A DNA stretch of 17,036 bases, taken from assembly GCA_964428905.1 (NCBI GenBank), contig CAYSAA010000148.1, positions 1 to 17,036 of the forward strand, in the 5' to 3' direction. The stretch comes from CAYSAA01 sp964428905. Its GTDB lineage: Bacteria; Atribacterota; Phoenicimicrobiia; Phoenicimicrobiales; Stramentimicrobiaceae. A program made the translations under genes and the position numbers. The notes beneath the pieces were generated by a model, which saw nothing but the letters and a program-made list of their open reading frames with translations, did not search any database and was not told the origin of the DNA. Shown here piece by piece: positions 8,437 through 15,328 of the stretch (position 1 is its first letter; the number at the start of each line of letters is the position of its first letter).

Positions 8437-9303
8437 TCAAGCCTGGTTATTAGACCCCAACACTCTAATTCTGCCCCTAATAACCTCTTTGGCAGCTTTC
8501 TTAGCAGGATCTAACATTTTTCGAGGGTCAATTTCTTCAGGATTTTGAGCAAGATACTCCCTTACTGCTGCTGTGAAAGCCATTCTAATTCGGGTATCAA
8601 TATTGATTTTACTGATACCAGCGGCAATGCCTTTTTTTATTTCCTCATCATTGGCACCGGAGGCACCATGCAATACCAGTGGCACACCGCTTAAATCCCT
8701 AATTTTTTCTATGCGTGGTATATCTAATTTAGCAATGGGTTCCCTACATCCGTGAATGGTTCCTACCGCAGCTGCAAGTGAATCAATACCGGTCAATTTT
8801 ACAAATTTTTCTGCTTCTTCGGGATCCGCCATAAATTCCTTTATCCTCTCCCGTGCTACTCCAGGCTCATCACTGGAATCCATTTTCCCAATCTGCCCAA
8901 TTTCTGCCTCAACGGGAATATTACAGGCATGAGCCATTTCTACTACCTTTTTAGTCATCTTTACATTTTCTTCAAAAGAAAGCTTAGAACCATCGAACAT
9001 TAGTGAGGTAAATCCCGCCCGTAAACACTGAATATTCTGATAATAATCAGTTCCATGATCTAAGTGTAACACCACGGGTATGGATGTTCTCTCGGCCATT
9101 GTTTTAACCATACTTACCACCATTTCCAGTCCGGCATATTTTATGGCTCCTTGAGAAGCCTGCACAATAACCGGTGCACTCTCTTCTTCTGCCGTTTCAA
9201 TAATTGCCTGTACAATCTCCATATTATTGGCATTAAAAGCGCCAACAGCATAATGATTTTTCTGGGCATCAATTAATATTTCTTTACTCGTTACTAAGGG
9301 CAT
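8437..9303 (-). CDS. fba: Class II fructose-bisphosphate aldolase
   Basis: This 288-residue zinc-dependent aldolase interconverts fructose 1,6-bisphosphate with dihydroxyacetone phosphate and glyceraldehyde 3-phosphate. The class II signature is clear: LHLDHG with D82 (catalytic) and H83 (metal), VEAEIGQ with E134, GTIHG with H184 and LHGASG with H212 as further metal-site residues, and NIDT near 234-237 for phosphate binding. The N-terminal VGAFNANNME segment is also typical. GGAG lies about 8 bases before the ATG at 9303. It is the first gene of the fba-pfk operon, with its own promoter at 9356-9384. Ketose-bisphosphate aldolases acting on tagatose bisphosphate share these motifs, but the neighbouring phosphofructokinase supports a glycolytic or gluconeogenic role. 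Confidence 0.95.
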   Translation of the reverse strand: MPLVTSKEILIDAQKNHYAVGAFNANNMEIVQAIIETAEEESAPVIVQASQGAIKYAGLEMVVSMVKTMAERTSIPVVLHLDHGTDYYQNIQCLRAGFTSLMFDGSKLSFEENVKMTKKVVEMAHACNIPVEAEIGQIGKMDSSDEPGVARERIKEFMADPEEAEKFVKLTGIDSLAAAVGTIHGCREPIAKLDIPRIEKIRDLSGVPLVLHGASGANDEEIKKGIAAGISKINIDTRIRMAFTAAVREYLAQNPEEIDPRKMLDPAKKAAKEVIRGRIRVLGSNNQA

Positions 9304-9355
9304 ATTGTTCTCCTTTCAATATTACACTACCTAAAATCAAATTTAACATTGCTTA

Positions 9356-9384
9356 ATTATATATTTGTTATATGATGATTGCAA
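9356..9384 (-). promoter_or_regulatory. Promoter of fba-pfk with palindrome over the -35
   Basis: On the minus strand TTGCAA (9379-9384), a 17-base spacer and a perfect TATAAT (9356-9361) form a good sigma-70 promoter, giving a leader of about 45 bases. The -35 lies at the centre of a perfect 14-bp palindrome, ATGATTGCAATCAT (9375-9388), which would suit a dimeric repressor or activator. Confidence 0.75.
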
Positions 9385-9426
9385 TCATTGTTTTCTAATT
9401 TATAAGAAAAAATTTTACTCTAATTC

Positions 9427-9455
9427 TTGAGAAAACCAGTAATTAATGTTATATT
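9427..9455 (+). promoter_or_regulatory. Promoter of hflK-hflC
   Basis: TTGAGA (9427-9432), a 17-base spacer and TATATT (9450-9455) make a good sigma-70 promoter, each hexamer one base from consensus. The expected leader is about 70 bases to the ATG at 9531. It is divergent from the fba promoter, with about 40 bases between the two -35 elements. Confidence 0.7.
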
Positions 9456-9530
9456 CTTATCATCTTAATTGTTATTATTACAGCAAAACCATCTAATGAT
9501 GCAATGCTAAATGAAAGAAAGGAGAAGACC

Positions 9531-10538
9531 ATGCCAGATTTACAGAATGAACCTTCTGAAAAGATTATCAATATTGCAGAAAAAATACCAAAAATAAAAT
9601 TTAGTAAAGGAGCTATTAAATTATTTGTATTGCTGATACTTGTTTTGTATTTGGCTACCGGGATATATATTGTACAACCAAATGAACAGGGCGTAATCAG
9701 GCGCTTTGGAAAATTTATCAGACTGGACAGCCCTGGTTTACATTATCATCTACCTTATCCATTTGAATCAGCTGTTACTCCCTCGGTGACAGAGGTAAAG
9801 CGTATTGAGATTGGCTTCCGTACCGTTCGAAATGGATATGTAGATGTTCCCGAAGAGGCGCTCATGTTAACGGGAGATGAAAATATTGTTAGCGCTGAAT
9901 CAATTGTGCAGTACAGGATAAAAAATGCTGCCGATTATCTCTTCAATATTATCGAACCAGAACAAACAGTCAAAAATGCCGCTGAAGCAGCACTGAGACA
10001 GGTTATCGGAAGCCGTAAAATTGACGATGCACTGACAGAAGGAAAATATGAAATTCAAGAAGAAAGCAAGATACTGATTCAGGAATTACTGGATTCTTAC
10101 CAATCAGGAATAGTAGTTATCGCGGTTCAACTTCAAGATGTCAACCCACCAGAAGAGGTATCCTCCGCTTTTAAAGATGTGGCCAGTGCAAAAGAAGATA
10201 AAAGTAAATTCATTAATGAAGCAGAAGGTTACTACAATGATGTCATCCCCGATGCAAGGGGAGAAGCTGTAGAGATTACTAAAAAAGCAGAAGGTTATAA
10301 AATCGAGAGAATCCGAAAGGCTGAAGGTGATGTGGCAAAATTTAATCAGATTCTAGCTGAATATAAGAAAGGGAAAGAAGTAACGAAATACCGATTGTAT
10401 ATTGAAACTATGGAATCAATTTTACCCAAGATGAAAAAATATATCATGGAAAATGGGGACGATAATAGTTTGCTGAAATTTTTACCCCTCAGTGAACAAT
10501 CTATACCAATAGCCCCGGGTAAGGAAGGTGTCCAGTAA
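9531..10538 (+). CDS. hflK: HflK-like SPFH membrane protein
   Basis: This 335-residue SPFH/Band 7 protein should be anchored in the cytoplasmic membrane by one segment at about residues 29-49. The SPFH domain follows directly (QPNEQGVIRRFGKF, PGLHYHLPYP, ending near the NPPEEV segment typical of HflK), then a charged, helical C-terminal region rich in EAEGY and KAEG repeats. In known bacteria HflK pairs with HflC and encloses the FtsH protease; no ftsH is seen here. The protein is shorter than E. coli HflK (419 residues) and lacks its glycine-rich N-terminus. The start is set by AAAGGAG ending 6 bases before the ATG at 9531; an earlier in-frame ATG at 9504 has no binding site. The stop overlaps the hflC start by one base (TAATG), indicating coupled translation. 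Confidence 0.93.
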   Translation: MPDLQNEPSEKIINIAEKIPKIKFSKGAIKLFVLLILVLYLATGIYIVQPNEQGVIRRFGKFIRLDSPGLHYHLPYPFESAVTPSVTEVKRIEIGFRTVRNGYVDVPEEALMLTGDENIVSAESIVQYRIKNAADYLFNIIEPEQTVKNAAEAALRQVIGSRKIDDALTEGKYEIQEESKILIQELLDSYQSGIVVIAVQLQDVNPPEEVSSAFKDVASAKEDKSKFINEAEGYYNDVIPDARGEAVEITKKAEGYKIERIRKAEGDVAKFNQILAEYKKGKEVTKYRLYIETMESILPKMKKYIMENGDDNSLLKFLPLSEQSIPIAPGKEGVQ

Positions 10539-11398
10539 TGAAAAAAAGTTTATTTCTAATCATTTTAATTCTAATCATCTTGGTTGCCAATTTTTCACTT
10601 TTTATTGTTGATGAGACCAAACAGGCGATTGTACTACAATTCGGTAAACCAATTAAGGCAATTCAGGAAGCAGGCATATATATGAAAATTCCCTTTATTC
10701 AAAATGTAGTTTTATTCGAGGGAAGACTGCTCATTTATGACGCACAACCAACCGAGATTATAACCCGTGATAAAAAAACACTTATTCTTGATAATTATGC
10801 CAGATGGATTATAAAAGATCCCCTACTTTTTCTACAAACAGTAAGAGATCTTAACGGAGCACAGGCTCGACTGGATGACGTTATCTATTCTGAACTAAGG
10901 GTGGATTTGGGAAAATTTGAGATGAGTGAAATTGTTTCTCAGAAAAGAACCGAAATTATGGAAACAGTCACTCAGCGCAGCAATGAAAAATCGATGGATT
11001 ACGGGATCAATATCATTGATGTCAGGATTAAACGTGCTGATCTTCCTTCTGAAAATGAAAAAAATATTTTTGCCAGAATGGAGGCAGAACGAAATAGGAT
11101 TGCCAAACAATACCGAGCAGAAGGGAGAGAAGAGGCCGCAAAGATTATAGCTGAAACTGAGAGAGAAAAGACCGTTATACTGGCTGAAGCTTACAAAGAA
11201 GCTCAGCAGTTGCAAGGTGAAGGAGAAGCGGAATCTATTAGAATCTATGCTGAAAGCTTTAACCAGGATCCCCAATTTTATCAATTCTTAAGAACCCTGG
11301 AATCCTATCAGAATAGTTTTAATGAAAATACCACTATTTTACTATCACCTGATAATGAATATATTAAATATATTAACCAACTAACTGTAGATGAATAA
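10538..11398 (+). CDS. hflC: HflC-like SPFH membrane protein
   Basis: This is the 286-residue partner of HflK. A single hydrophobic segment at about residues 4-22 (LFLIILILIILVANF) is followed by an SPFH domain: VDETKQAIVLQFGKP, AGIYMKIPFIQNV, then the ITRDKKTLILDNYARW strand pair and the HflC-type IDVRIKRADLP motif. The C-terminal part (about 180-245) is a long charged helix with repeated EGREEAAK and AEAY segments, as in coiled-coil stalks of this family. Its ATG shares one base with the hflK stop, so the two should be made in equal amounts. It has no further downstream partner; the next gene faces it on the other strand 176 bases away. Role by homology: membrane microdomain scaffold and modulator of FtsH proteolysis. 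Confidence 0.94.
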   Translation: MKKSLFLIILILIILVANFSLFIVDETKQAIVLQFGKPIKAIQEAGIYMKIPFIQNVVLFEGRLLIYDAQPTEIITRDKKTLILDNYARWIIKDPLLFLQTVRDLNGAQARLDDVIYSELRVDLGKFEMSEIVSQKRTEIMETVTQRSNEKSMDYGINIIDVRIKRADLPSENEKNIFARMEAERNRIAKQYRAEGREEAAKIIAETEREKTVILAEAYKEAQQLQGEGEAESIRIYAESFNQDPQFYQFLRTLESYQNSFNENTTILLSPDNEYIKYINQLTVDE

Positions 11399-11463
11399 TA
11401 AAAGGTTTCAAGGGATACCCTATTCTTTTCAGAGTGCAAATCCTGTATGACAAGATTTTAGAA

Positions 11464-11518
11464 GGGTCTTTTGAGAATTTTTCTTTCTACCCCAGGACAG
11501 ATAGACCTCAAAAGACCC
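11464..11518. repeat. Perfect 12-bp inverted repeat between convergent genes
   Basis: GGGTCTTTTGAG at 11464-11475 is repeated as its exact reverse complement at 11507-11518, with 31 bases between the arms. The hairpin lies between the 3' ends of hflC and the RNase H fusion gene. Neither strand has a T run directly after the outer arm, so it is not a canonical intrinsic terminator, although it may still block transcription or protect mRNA ends. Confidence 0.6.
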
Positions 11519-11543
11519 ACCAGACTTCTTACAGCAGCTAAGC

Positions 11544-11557
11544 CCTTTTTAAAAAGG
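11544..11557. repeat. 14-bp AT-rich palindrome near convergent gene ends
   Basis: CCTTTTTAAAAAGG is a perfect palindrome 18 bases beyond the stop codon of the RNase H fusion gene. It could fold into a short hairpin and contribute to 3' end formation, but with no unpaired loop it gives only about five pairs. The functional call is weak. Confidence 0.3.
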
Positions 11558-11574
11558 AATATAAAAATGATTTT

Positions 11575-13224
11575 CTAATAACCTTCAGAAAGATTAATCC
11601 TGTTTTCCGGTTCTTTTCCATAAAATACTCTGGTAATATTTCTATAAACAGTCCAAATATTTTCTGCAATAGCTTTATCGCTATATCCACCATTGTGAGG
11701 GCTTAAAATGACATTTGGCAATTTATGATAAGCAAATTGACTGGGCAATCTCTCTTTATGATTCTTATCAGGATACTGATACCAGGTATCAATGGCTGCT
11801 GCGGCTAAATCACCATTCTTCAGGCTATGATATAAGGCTTTTTCATTAATTACCTTTCCTCTGCCAATATTGATAAGATATTTTCCTTTCATTTGCTTTA
11901 AAATAGGTTCATCAATCATGTTTTCAGTTTTAGAAGTCAATGGTGTAGCGATAATAACAAAATCAGAATGATTAATAACATATTCTAATTGGTCAGGCAT
12001 ACCTAAATATGTTAACCCATATTTCTTTTCCAATTGTTCTTTATTTTGAAATGATCTTTTAATAGCATAAATATTCATACCGAAAGATGATGCTTTCTGG
12101 GCAATTTCCAATCCAATTGCCCCCAGGCCAACAATTCCTAAGCTTCTTCCATAGAGCTGTATGGTTGGTTCTTTAGTGATAAATCCATGCCATTTCCCTT
12201 TTCTTAAATCCCGGTCGTTATTGACTAAGTTTTTAGCTAAGGCTAACAAAAGACATATGGCATGTTCAGAAACGGCATGACTGTTACCATGGGCATTGCA
12301 CACCATAACATTGGGAAATTTCTCAAAAACCTCTAAATTTTGCTTATCCACTCCGGAAAATGGTATTTGAAAGAGTGTAAGATTTTTGGCTATTTGAAGA
12401 TCAGATTCAGTCAATTCTCCACCTACAATAACATCGGCAGTAGAAATTTGATGGTGTATTTGATCCTTTCCCCTAGCCGGAAACAGGAAATCAATAGGTA
12501 AGCCTATTTCAGCATTACATTTTTCCAACATTTCTTGCCATTGTTTCTGACTTACCATTTTACTTAATATTAACACTTTAATTTTTTTATAACCTTTTTT
12601 ATTTGTCTGTTTTTCGCTGTCATGTAAATAGTTACGGGCAGCTAAAATGTGTTTGCACTCCAAATTCCATTTCCGGCAATTATTTTGAAAGTCATAACAA
12701 TCACATTCAGGGATTTCCAGATTTACATGATATGTTTTGTTACTTTTCTGGCTTTTCACCAAAAAAGAGTTCCCTGCCCGGGAAACACTTAAGTCTCTGG
12801 AAGCCATTGCTCTTTTGTTTTGCTCTTCCTGTATTAATAATTTCCGGGCCAGGTGATCTGCTAATTGATTTTCTTCTCTCCGATTCCAGATAAAAAATAC
12901 CGGGGGTTTAATTTCATCTAACAATTCCTGTATTCTTTGATATAGGGGAATCATTTTTTTATTCTTGACCTGAAATTGCTTATTCAATTGTTTGACAACC
13001 AGTTGGCTGTCACAATAAAATTCAATAACCTTGGCAGGCATTGTTTTAATTTCTTCCAACCCCTTGATAACTGCCCGGTATTCAGCAATATTATTAGTTC
13101 CATTCCCAATCATTTCATTAACTTTCTTCAGCAATTCACCATCTCTGTAAATAACAACACCAATTGCCATTTTTCCAGGATTTGGAATACAGGAACCATC
13201 AACACGTACTAATATTTTTGACAT
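11575..13224 (-). CDS. RNase HI / SWIM zinc finger / D-2-hydroxyacid dehydrogenase fusion
   Basis: One uninterrupted 549-residue frame joins three domains. Residues 1-132 are RNase HI-like with all four acidic active-site positions, D9 (VDGS), E48 (NIAEY), D72 (CDSQ) and D123 (LADH), so cleavage of RNA in RNA-DNA hybrids is possible. Residues about 150-200 hold a SWIM-type zinc finger, C174-x-C176 and C190-x-H192. Residues about 213-549 are a D-isomer-specific 2-hydroxyacid dehydrogenase: GLGAIG at 366-371 binds the cofactor, and R455 (NIGRGKV) and H510 (SPHNGG) match catalytic positions. The usual catalytic Glu of the DVFxxEP motif is Tyr484 in DTWYQYP. IKRS after the second Rossmann strand hints at NADPH. 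AGGAG precedes the ATG at 13224 closely. It follows the LOG-like gene by 20 bases. The biological role of the combination is unknown. Confidence 0.9.
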   Translation of the reverse strand: MSKILVRVDGSCIPNPGKMAIGVVIYRDGELLKKVNEMIGNGTNNIAEYRAVIKGLEEIKTMPAKVIEFYCDSQLVVKQLNKQFQVKNKKMIPLYQRIQELLDEIKPPVFFIWNRREENQLADHLARKLLIQEEQNKRAMASRDLSVSRAGNSFLVKSQKSNKTYHVNLEIPECDCYDFQNNCRKWNLECKHILAARNYLHDSEKQTNKKGYKKIKVLILSKMVSQKQWQEMLEKCNAEIGLPIDFLFPARGKDQIHHQISTADVIVGGELTESDLQIAKNLTLFQIPFSGVDKQNLEVFEKFPNVMVCNAHGNSHAVSEHAICLLLALAKNLVNNDRDLRKGKWHGFITKEPTIQLYGRSLGIVGLGAIGLEIAQKASSFGMNIYAIKRSFQNKEQLEKKYGLTYLGMPDQLEYVINHSDFVIIATPLTSKTENMIDEPILKQMKGKYLINIGRGKVINEKALYHSLKNGDLAAAAIDTWYQYPDKNHKERLPSQFAYHKLPNVILSPHNGGYSDKAIAENIWTVYRNITRVFYGKEPENRINLSEGY

Positions 13225-13244
13225 TTAACTCCTCTTTTTTGTTT

Positions 13245-13751
13245 TTAGGAATGATAATCGTTCTTCAATTTTTCTCTTAAAAAACTTCTTAGCCTTTTTA
13301 CCTCATGAATTAAAAAGACTTTTCCTTCATCTTGGTAAAACTTAATCCAGGAACCGACCTCAAATCTAAATAAAATTACTTCTTTACCATGGTTTAAAGC
13401 AAGTGCAATTTCTGAAATAGTTCCCGCTCTACCCGGCAGTGCTATCATAATATCGCTGCTTAATACATTAATAACATTTCTGGCTATCCCCATACCCGTA
13501 GCAATGGGTATATCAATATATTGAGATGCCCCATGAATGTCATCAGCAGGAAGAATACCAATGGTAATTCCTCCATTTTCTTTGGCACCTCTAGCCGATG
13601 CTTCCATGACACCAGAAGGTCTCCCACCATTCAACAAGACCCAACCCTCCTGGGCAATCATTGCCCCAATTTGATAGGAGTATTTCTCGTCATCAGGGCT
13701 GACAAATTGTGAACCGCCCATAACACCAATAATGATTTTTCTAATAACCAA
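13245..13751 (-). CDS. LOG-like / TIGR00725-type Rossmann protein
   Basis: This roughly 168-residue cytoplasmic protein has the SLOG/lysine decarboxylase-like fold. Visible motifs are GVMGGSQF at the N-terminus, GGRPSGVMEA and PGRAGTISE (E114), with R91 before it. The last corresponds to the PGGxGTxxE motif of LOG cytokinin-riboside-monophosphate phosphoribohydrolases, with Arg in place of the second Gly. The family probably binds or hydrolyses a nucleotide, but the substrate is unknown. The start is unclear: there is no ATG. AGGGAGG (13754-13760) lies just before a TTG at 13751, an earlier in-frame TTG at 13769 would put this site inside the gene, and an ATT at 13745 has the best spacing. 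It is the first gene of a unit with the RNase H fusion and has a promoter at 13843-13870. Confidence 0.82.
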   Translation of the reverse strand: MVIRKIIIGVMGGSQFVSPDDEKYSYQIGAMIAQEGWVLLNGGRPSGVMEASARGAKENGGITIGILPADDIHGASQYIDIPIATGMGIARNVINVLSSDIMIALPGRAGTISEIALALNHGKEVILFRFEVGSWIKFYQDEGKVFLIHEVKRLRSFLREKLKNDYHS

Positions 13752-13842
13752 TCCCTCCCTGCAAAGCAATCTAATTTTTCGTTTTTACCAATAATGTAAA
13801 ATAGGTTTATCATCGATAAAATTACGATTATTTTATATCTCT

Positions 13843-13870
13843 ATTATAGGCACTATCATTTCATTTACAA
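13843..13870 (-). promoter_or_regulatory. Promoter of the LOG-like / RNase H fusion unit
   Basis: On the minus strand TTGTAA (13865-13870), a 16-base spacer and a perfect TATAAT (13843-13848) form a plausible sigma-70 promoter about 90 bases before the LOG-like start. Its -35 lies only four bases from the -35 of the oppositely directed promoter at 13875-13902. Confidence 0.55.
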
Positions 13871-13874
13871 ATAT

Positions 13875-13902
13875 TTGACATTTTAAGATAATTAGTTAAA
13901 AT
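13875..13902 (+). promoter_or_regulatory. Promoter of the hypothetical two-gene unit
   Basis: TTGACA (13875-13880), a 16-base spacer and TAAAAT (13897-13902) form a good sigma-70 promoter with initiation expected near 13909, about 50 bases before the ATG at 13960. A perfect palindrome, CAAATATTTG (13868-13877), spans the gap between this -35 and the one on the other strand. Confidence 0.65.
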
Positions 13903-13959
13903 GTGGTAAATGGGAAAGATTTACTTGATATTCTTGCTTATCAAAAGGAGTTAACTGAT

Positions 13960-14688
13960 ATGGATAAGAGAATACAATATGCCTTTGAAAATTCAAAAAT
14001 ATTAAAATGGCCAAAACAGCTTCTTTCTTCATTTGGTTCATCAGAAATTCATTATTATGTACTAACTGAACCAGTCTATCAGGAATTTAGCAAAAATGTT
14101 ACCGAGACAGTGGTTAGAGAAGGAAAAGTTAGCTGGTTTCCACCACAGTTATTGACACCGGACTATATATTAAGAATCGAAGGGTTTAGTGATGAAGCTA
14201 GAAGTGCTTTCTCTTCATTAGCCAAGGAGATGCCTGACCTTGCTAGTATTCTGTATCGTTTCCACTTCAAAAGAGAAGTGGATTCAATGAATTTCGTCTC
14301 CGGTAGCTTGGAATCTGTTGCCAATAAAATATCCAGGGATATTGATAAAAGGAATGATCATTTAGCTGCCATTATTAAGGGAGTAGTTGACTTGTGGGAT
14401 ATCTCCCTTTCTAAATTCATTCTTGATATGATGACCAGAAGTGCCCATCAATCTCAGTTTCCTGAACTTAGAAAGAGAGGATTGATTTCTTATAACCAAT
14501 TTGGACAGCAAGTCATATCCAGGGATACGCAGGGTATTCCTGTTGTAGCCAAGAAAGAGATTGAATCCATGTTTGATATGGTAAAAAATGGTGATATGGA
14601 ACCTAAAGATCTAAAAAAAGAATTAGATCGATGGGGTTTATTTGATTTATATCAGGATCGTTTTTTTGACCTGTTTAGAAGGAGGTAA
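13960..14688 (+). CDS. Hypothetical protein, unrecognised family
   Basis: I do not recognise this 242-residue protein. It has no signal peptide or membrane segment and should be cytoplasmic. It is mostly helical in character and ends in a strongly charged region (DLKKELDRW to FRRR). A short aromatic and proline-containing stretch, VSWFPPQLLTPDY, near residues 58-70 is its most distinctive part. No catalytic motif is evident. The start at 13960 is well supported: AAAAGGAG ends 9 bases before the ATG. A longer frame opening with GTG at 13903 lacks a ribosome site and would begin upstream of the predicted transcription start. It is the first gene of a two-gene unit whose second gene starts 4 bases after its stop, and the second gene's ribosome site lies in its last codons. 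The partner's coiled-coil character suggests a protein complex, which is inference. Confidence 0.8.
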   Translation: MDKRIQYAFENSKILKWPKQLLSSFGSSEIHYYVLTEPVYQEFSKNVTETVVREGKVSWFPPQLLTPDYILRIEGFSDEARSAFSSLAKEMPDLASILYRFHFKREVDSMNFVSGSLESVANKISRDIDKRNDHLAAIIKGVVDLWDISLSKFILDMMTRSAHQSQFPELRKRGLISYNQFGQQVISRDTQGIPVVAKKEIESMFDMVKNGDMEPKDLKKELDRWGLFDLYQDRFFDLFRRR

Positions 14689-14692
14689 GAAC

Positions 14693-15286
14693 GTGTCGCA
14701 TATTAAATCAGCTTTAGAAATAGCGATGGAAAAATCAAAGAAAATTGATAAATTAAGTTCTCAAGAAATGGCTGAAATTAAGCAACAAGAAAAAATCGAT
14801 AGTATTCTGGCCAGGTATTATAAAGATAAAATTGGGGCAGATGAACTATGGCACCATTTAAAAGGAATTTCGCATAAATATTTAGCAAAGTCACAACAAA
14901 ATTTTCTCCAATCCTTAACTTTTCAAAGTAATACTTATGACTTTGAAAAAAGAAAAAATGGTATCATGGCCATTGAAAATTTGAAAAACACCAATCAATC
15001 ATCAGATATTGAACTTTATCTCCAACAGTTAAAAAAGGTACAGGAAGAATTTCAAAAAAATAAAGAACAACTAATTCATAATGTAAAAGAAGAGCTGGAA
15101 ACGGATCCCCAAAAGAGAATACAAACAGCCCAGCAGGATAATCATATATTGATAAAGGAATTAAGTGTAGAAGAGGCCTTGGAACAAAATAAACAACTAA
15201 AACAGCAGTTGCAACAGTCGGAAAAACAATTTAAAAGACGATTTAACATGGCAAAAGAAAAATTAGCAGCCATTATCAAAGAATAA
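14693..15286 (+). CDS. Hypothetical coiled-coil protein
   Basis: This 197-residue soluble protein has no recognised enzyme motif. The N-terminus (HIKSALEIAMEKSKKIDKLS) resembles short uncharacterised bacterial proteins that open with a KSALEIAMEK-like helix, although I cannot name the family with confidence. Residues about 100-190 are rich in Lys, Glu and Gln with heptad-like spacing (LQQLKKVQEEFQKNKEQL; NKQLKQQLQQSEKQFKRRF), predicting long coiled coils. The start is GTG at 14693: AAGGAGG (14679-14685) ends 7 bases before it and overlaps the end of the preceding gene. A longer frame from 14642 lies inside that gene and has no binding site. Tight spacing of 4 bases argues for co-translation with the upstream hypothetical protein and perhaps direct interaction. 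It converges with the DUF4139 gene 42 bases away. Confidence 0.82.
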   Translation: MSHIKSALEIAMEKSKKIDKLSSQEMAEIKQQEKIDSILARYYKDKIGADELWHHLKGISHKYLAKSQQNFLQSLTFQSNTYDFEKRKNGIMAIENLKNTNQSSDIELYLQQLKKVQEEFQKNKEQLIHNVKEELETDPQKRIQTAQQDNHILIKELSVEEALEQNKQLKQQLQQSEKQFKRRFNMAKEKLAAIIKE

Positions 15287-15328
15287 ATAAAAAATGATTG
15301 CTATCTAAATTTCAAAAAAATTCTAACC

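Noticed and set aside
9504..9530. Earlier in-frame ATG for hflK at 9504
   Set aside because: It has no ribosome binding site, while the ATG at 9531 has AAAGGAG at ideal distance and begins a typical HflK N-terminus.
10895..11284. 129-codon open frame on the minus strand inside hflC
   Set aside because: It mirrors the charged helical region of HflC and has no independent signals; a shadow frame.
12570..12620. Internal translation start separating the dehydrogenase from the RNase H part
   Set aside because: No ATG, and the only in-frame GTG (V217) lies about 16 bases from a weak AAAGG, so separate translation is unlikely.
13903..13959. GTG at 13903 as start of the first hypothetical gene
   Set aside because: It has no ribosome site and lies upstream of the expected transcription start of the promoter at 13875-13902; AAAAGGAG fits the ATG at 13960.
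14642..14692. N-terminal extension of the coiled-coil protein into the preceding gene
   Set aside because: The extension overlaps the upstream coding sequence and has no ribosome site; GTG at 14693 has a near-perfect one.
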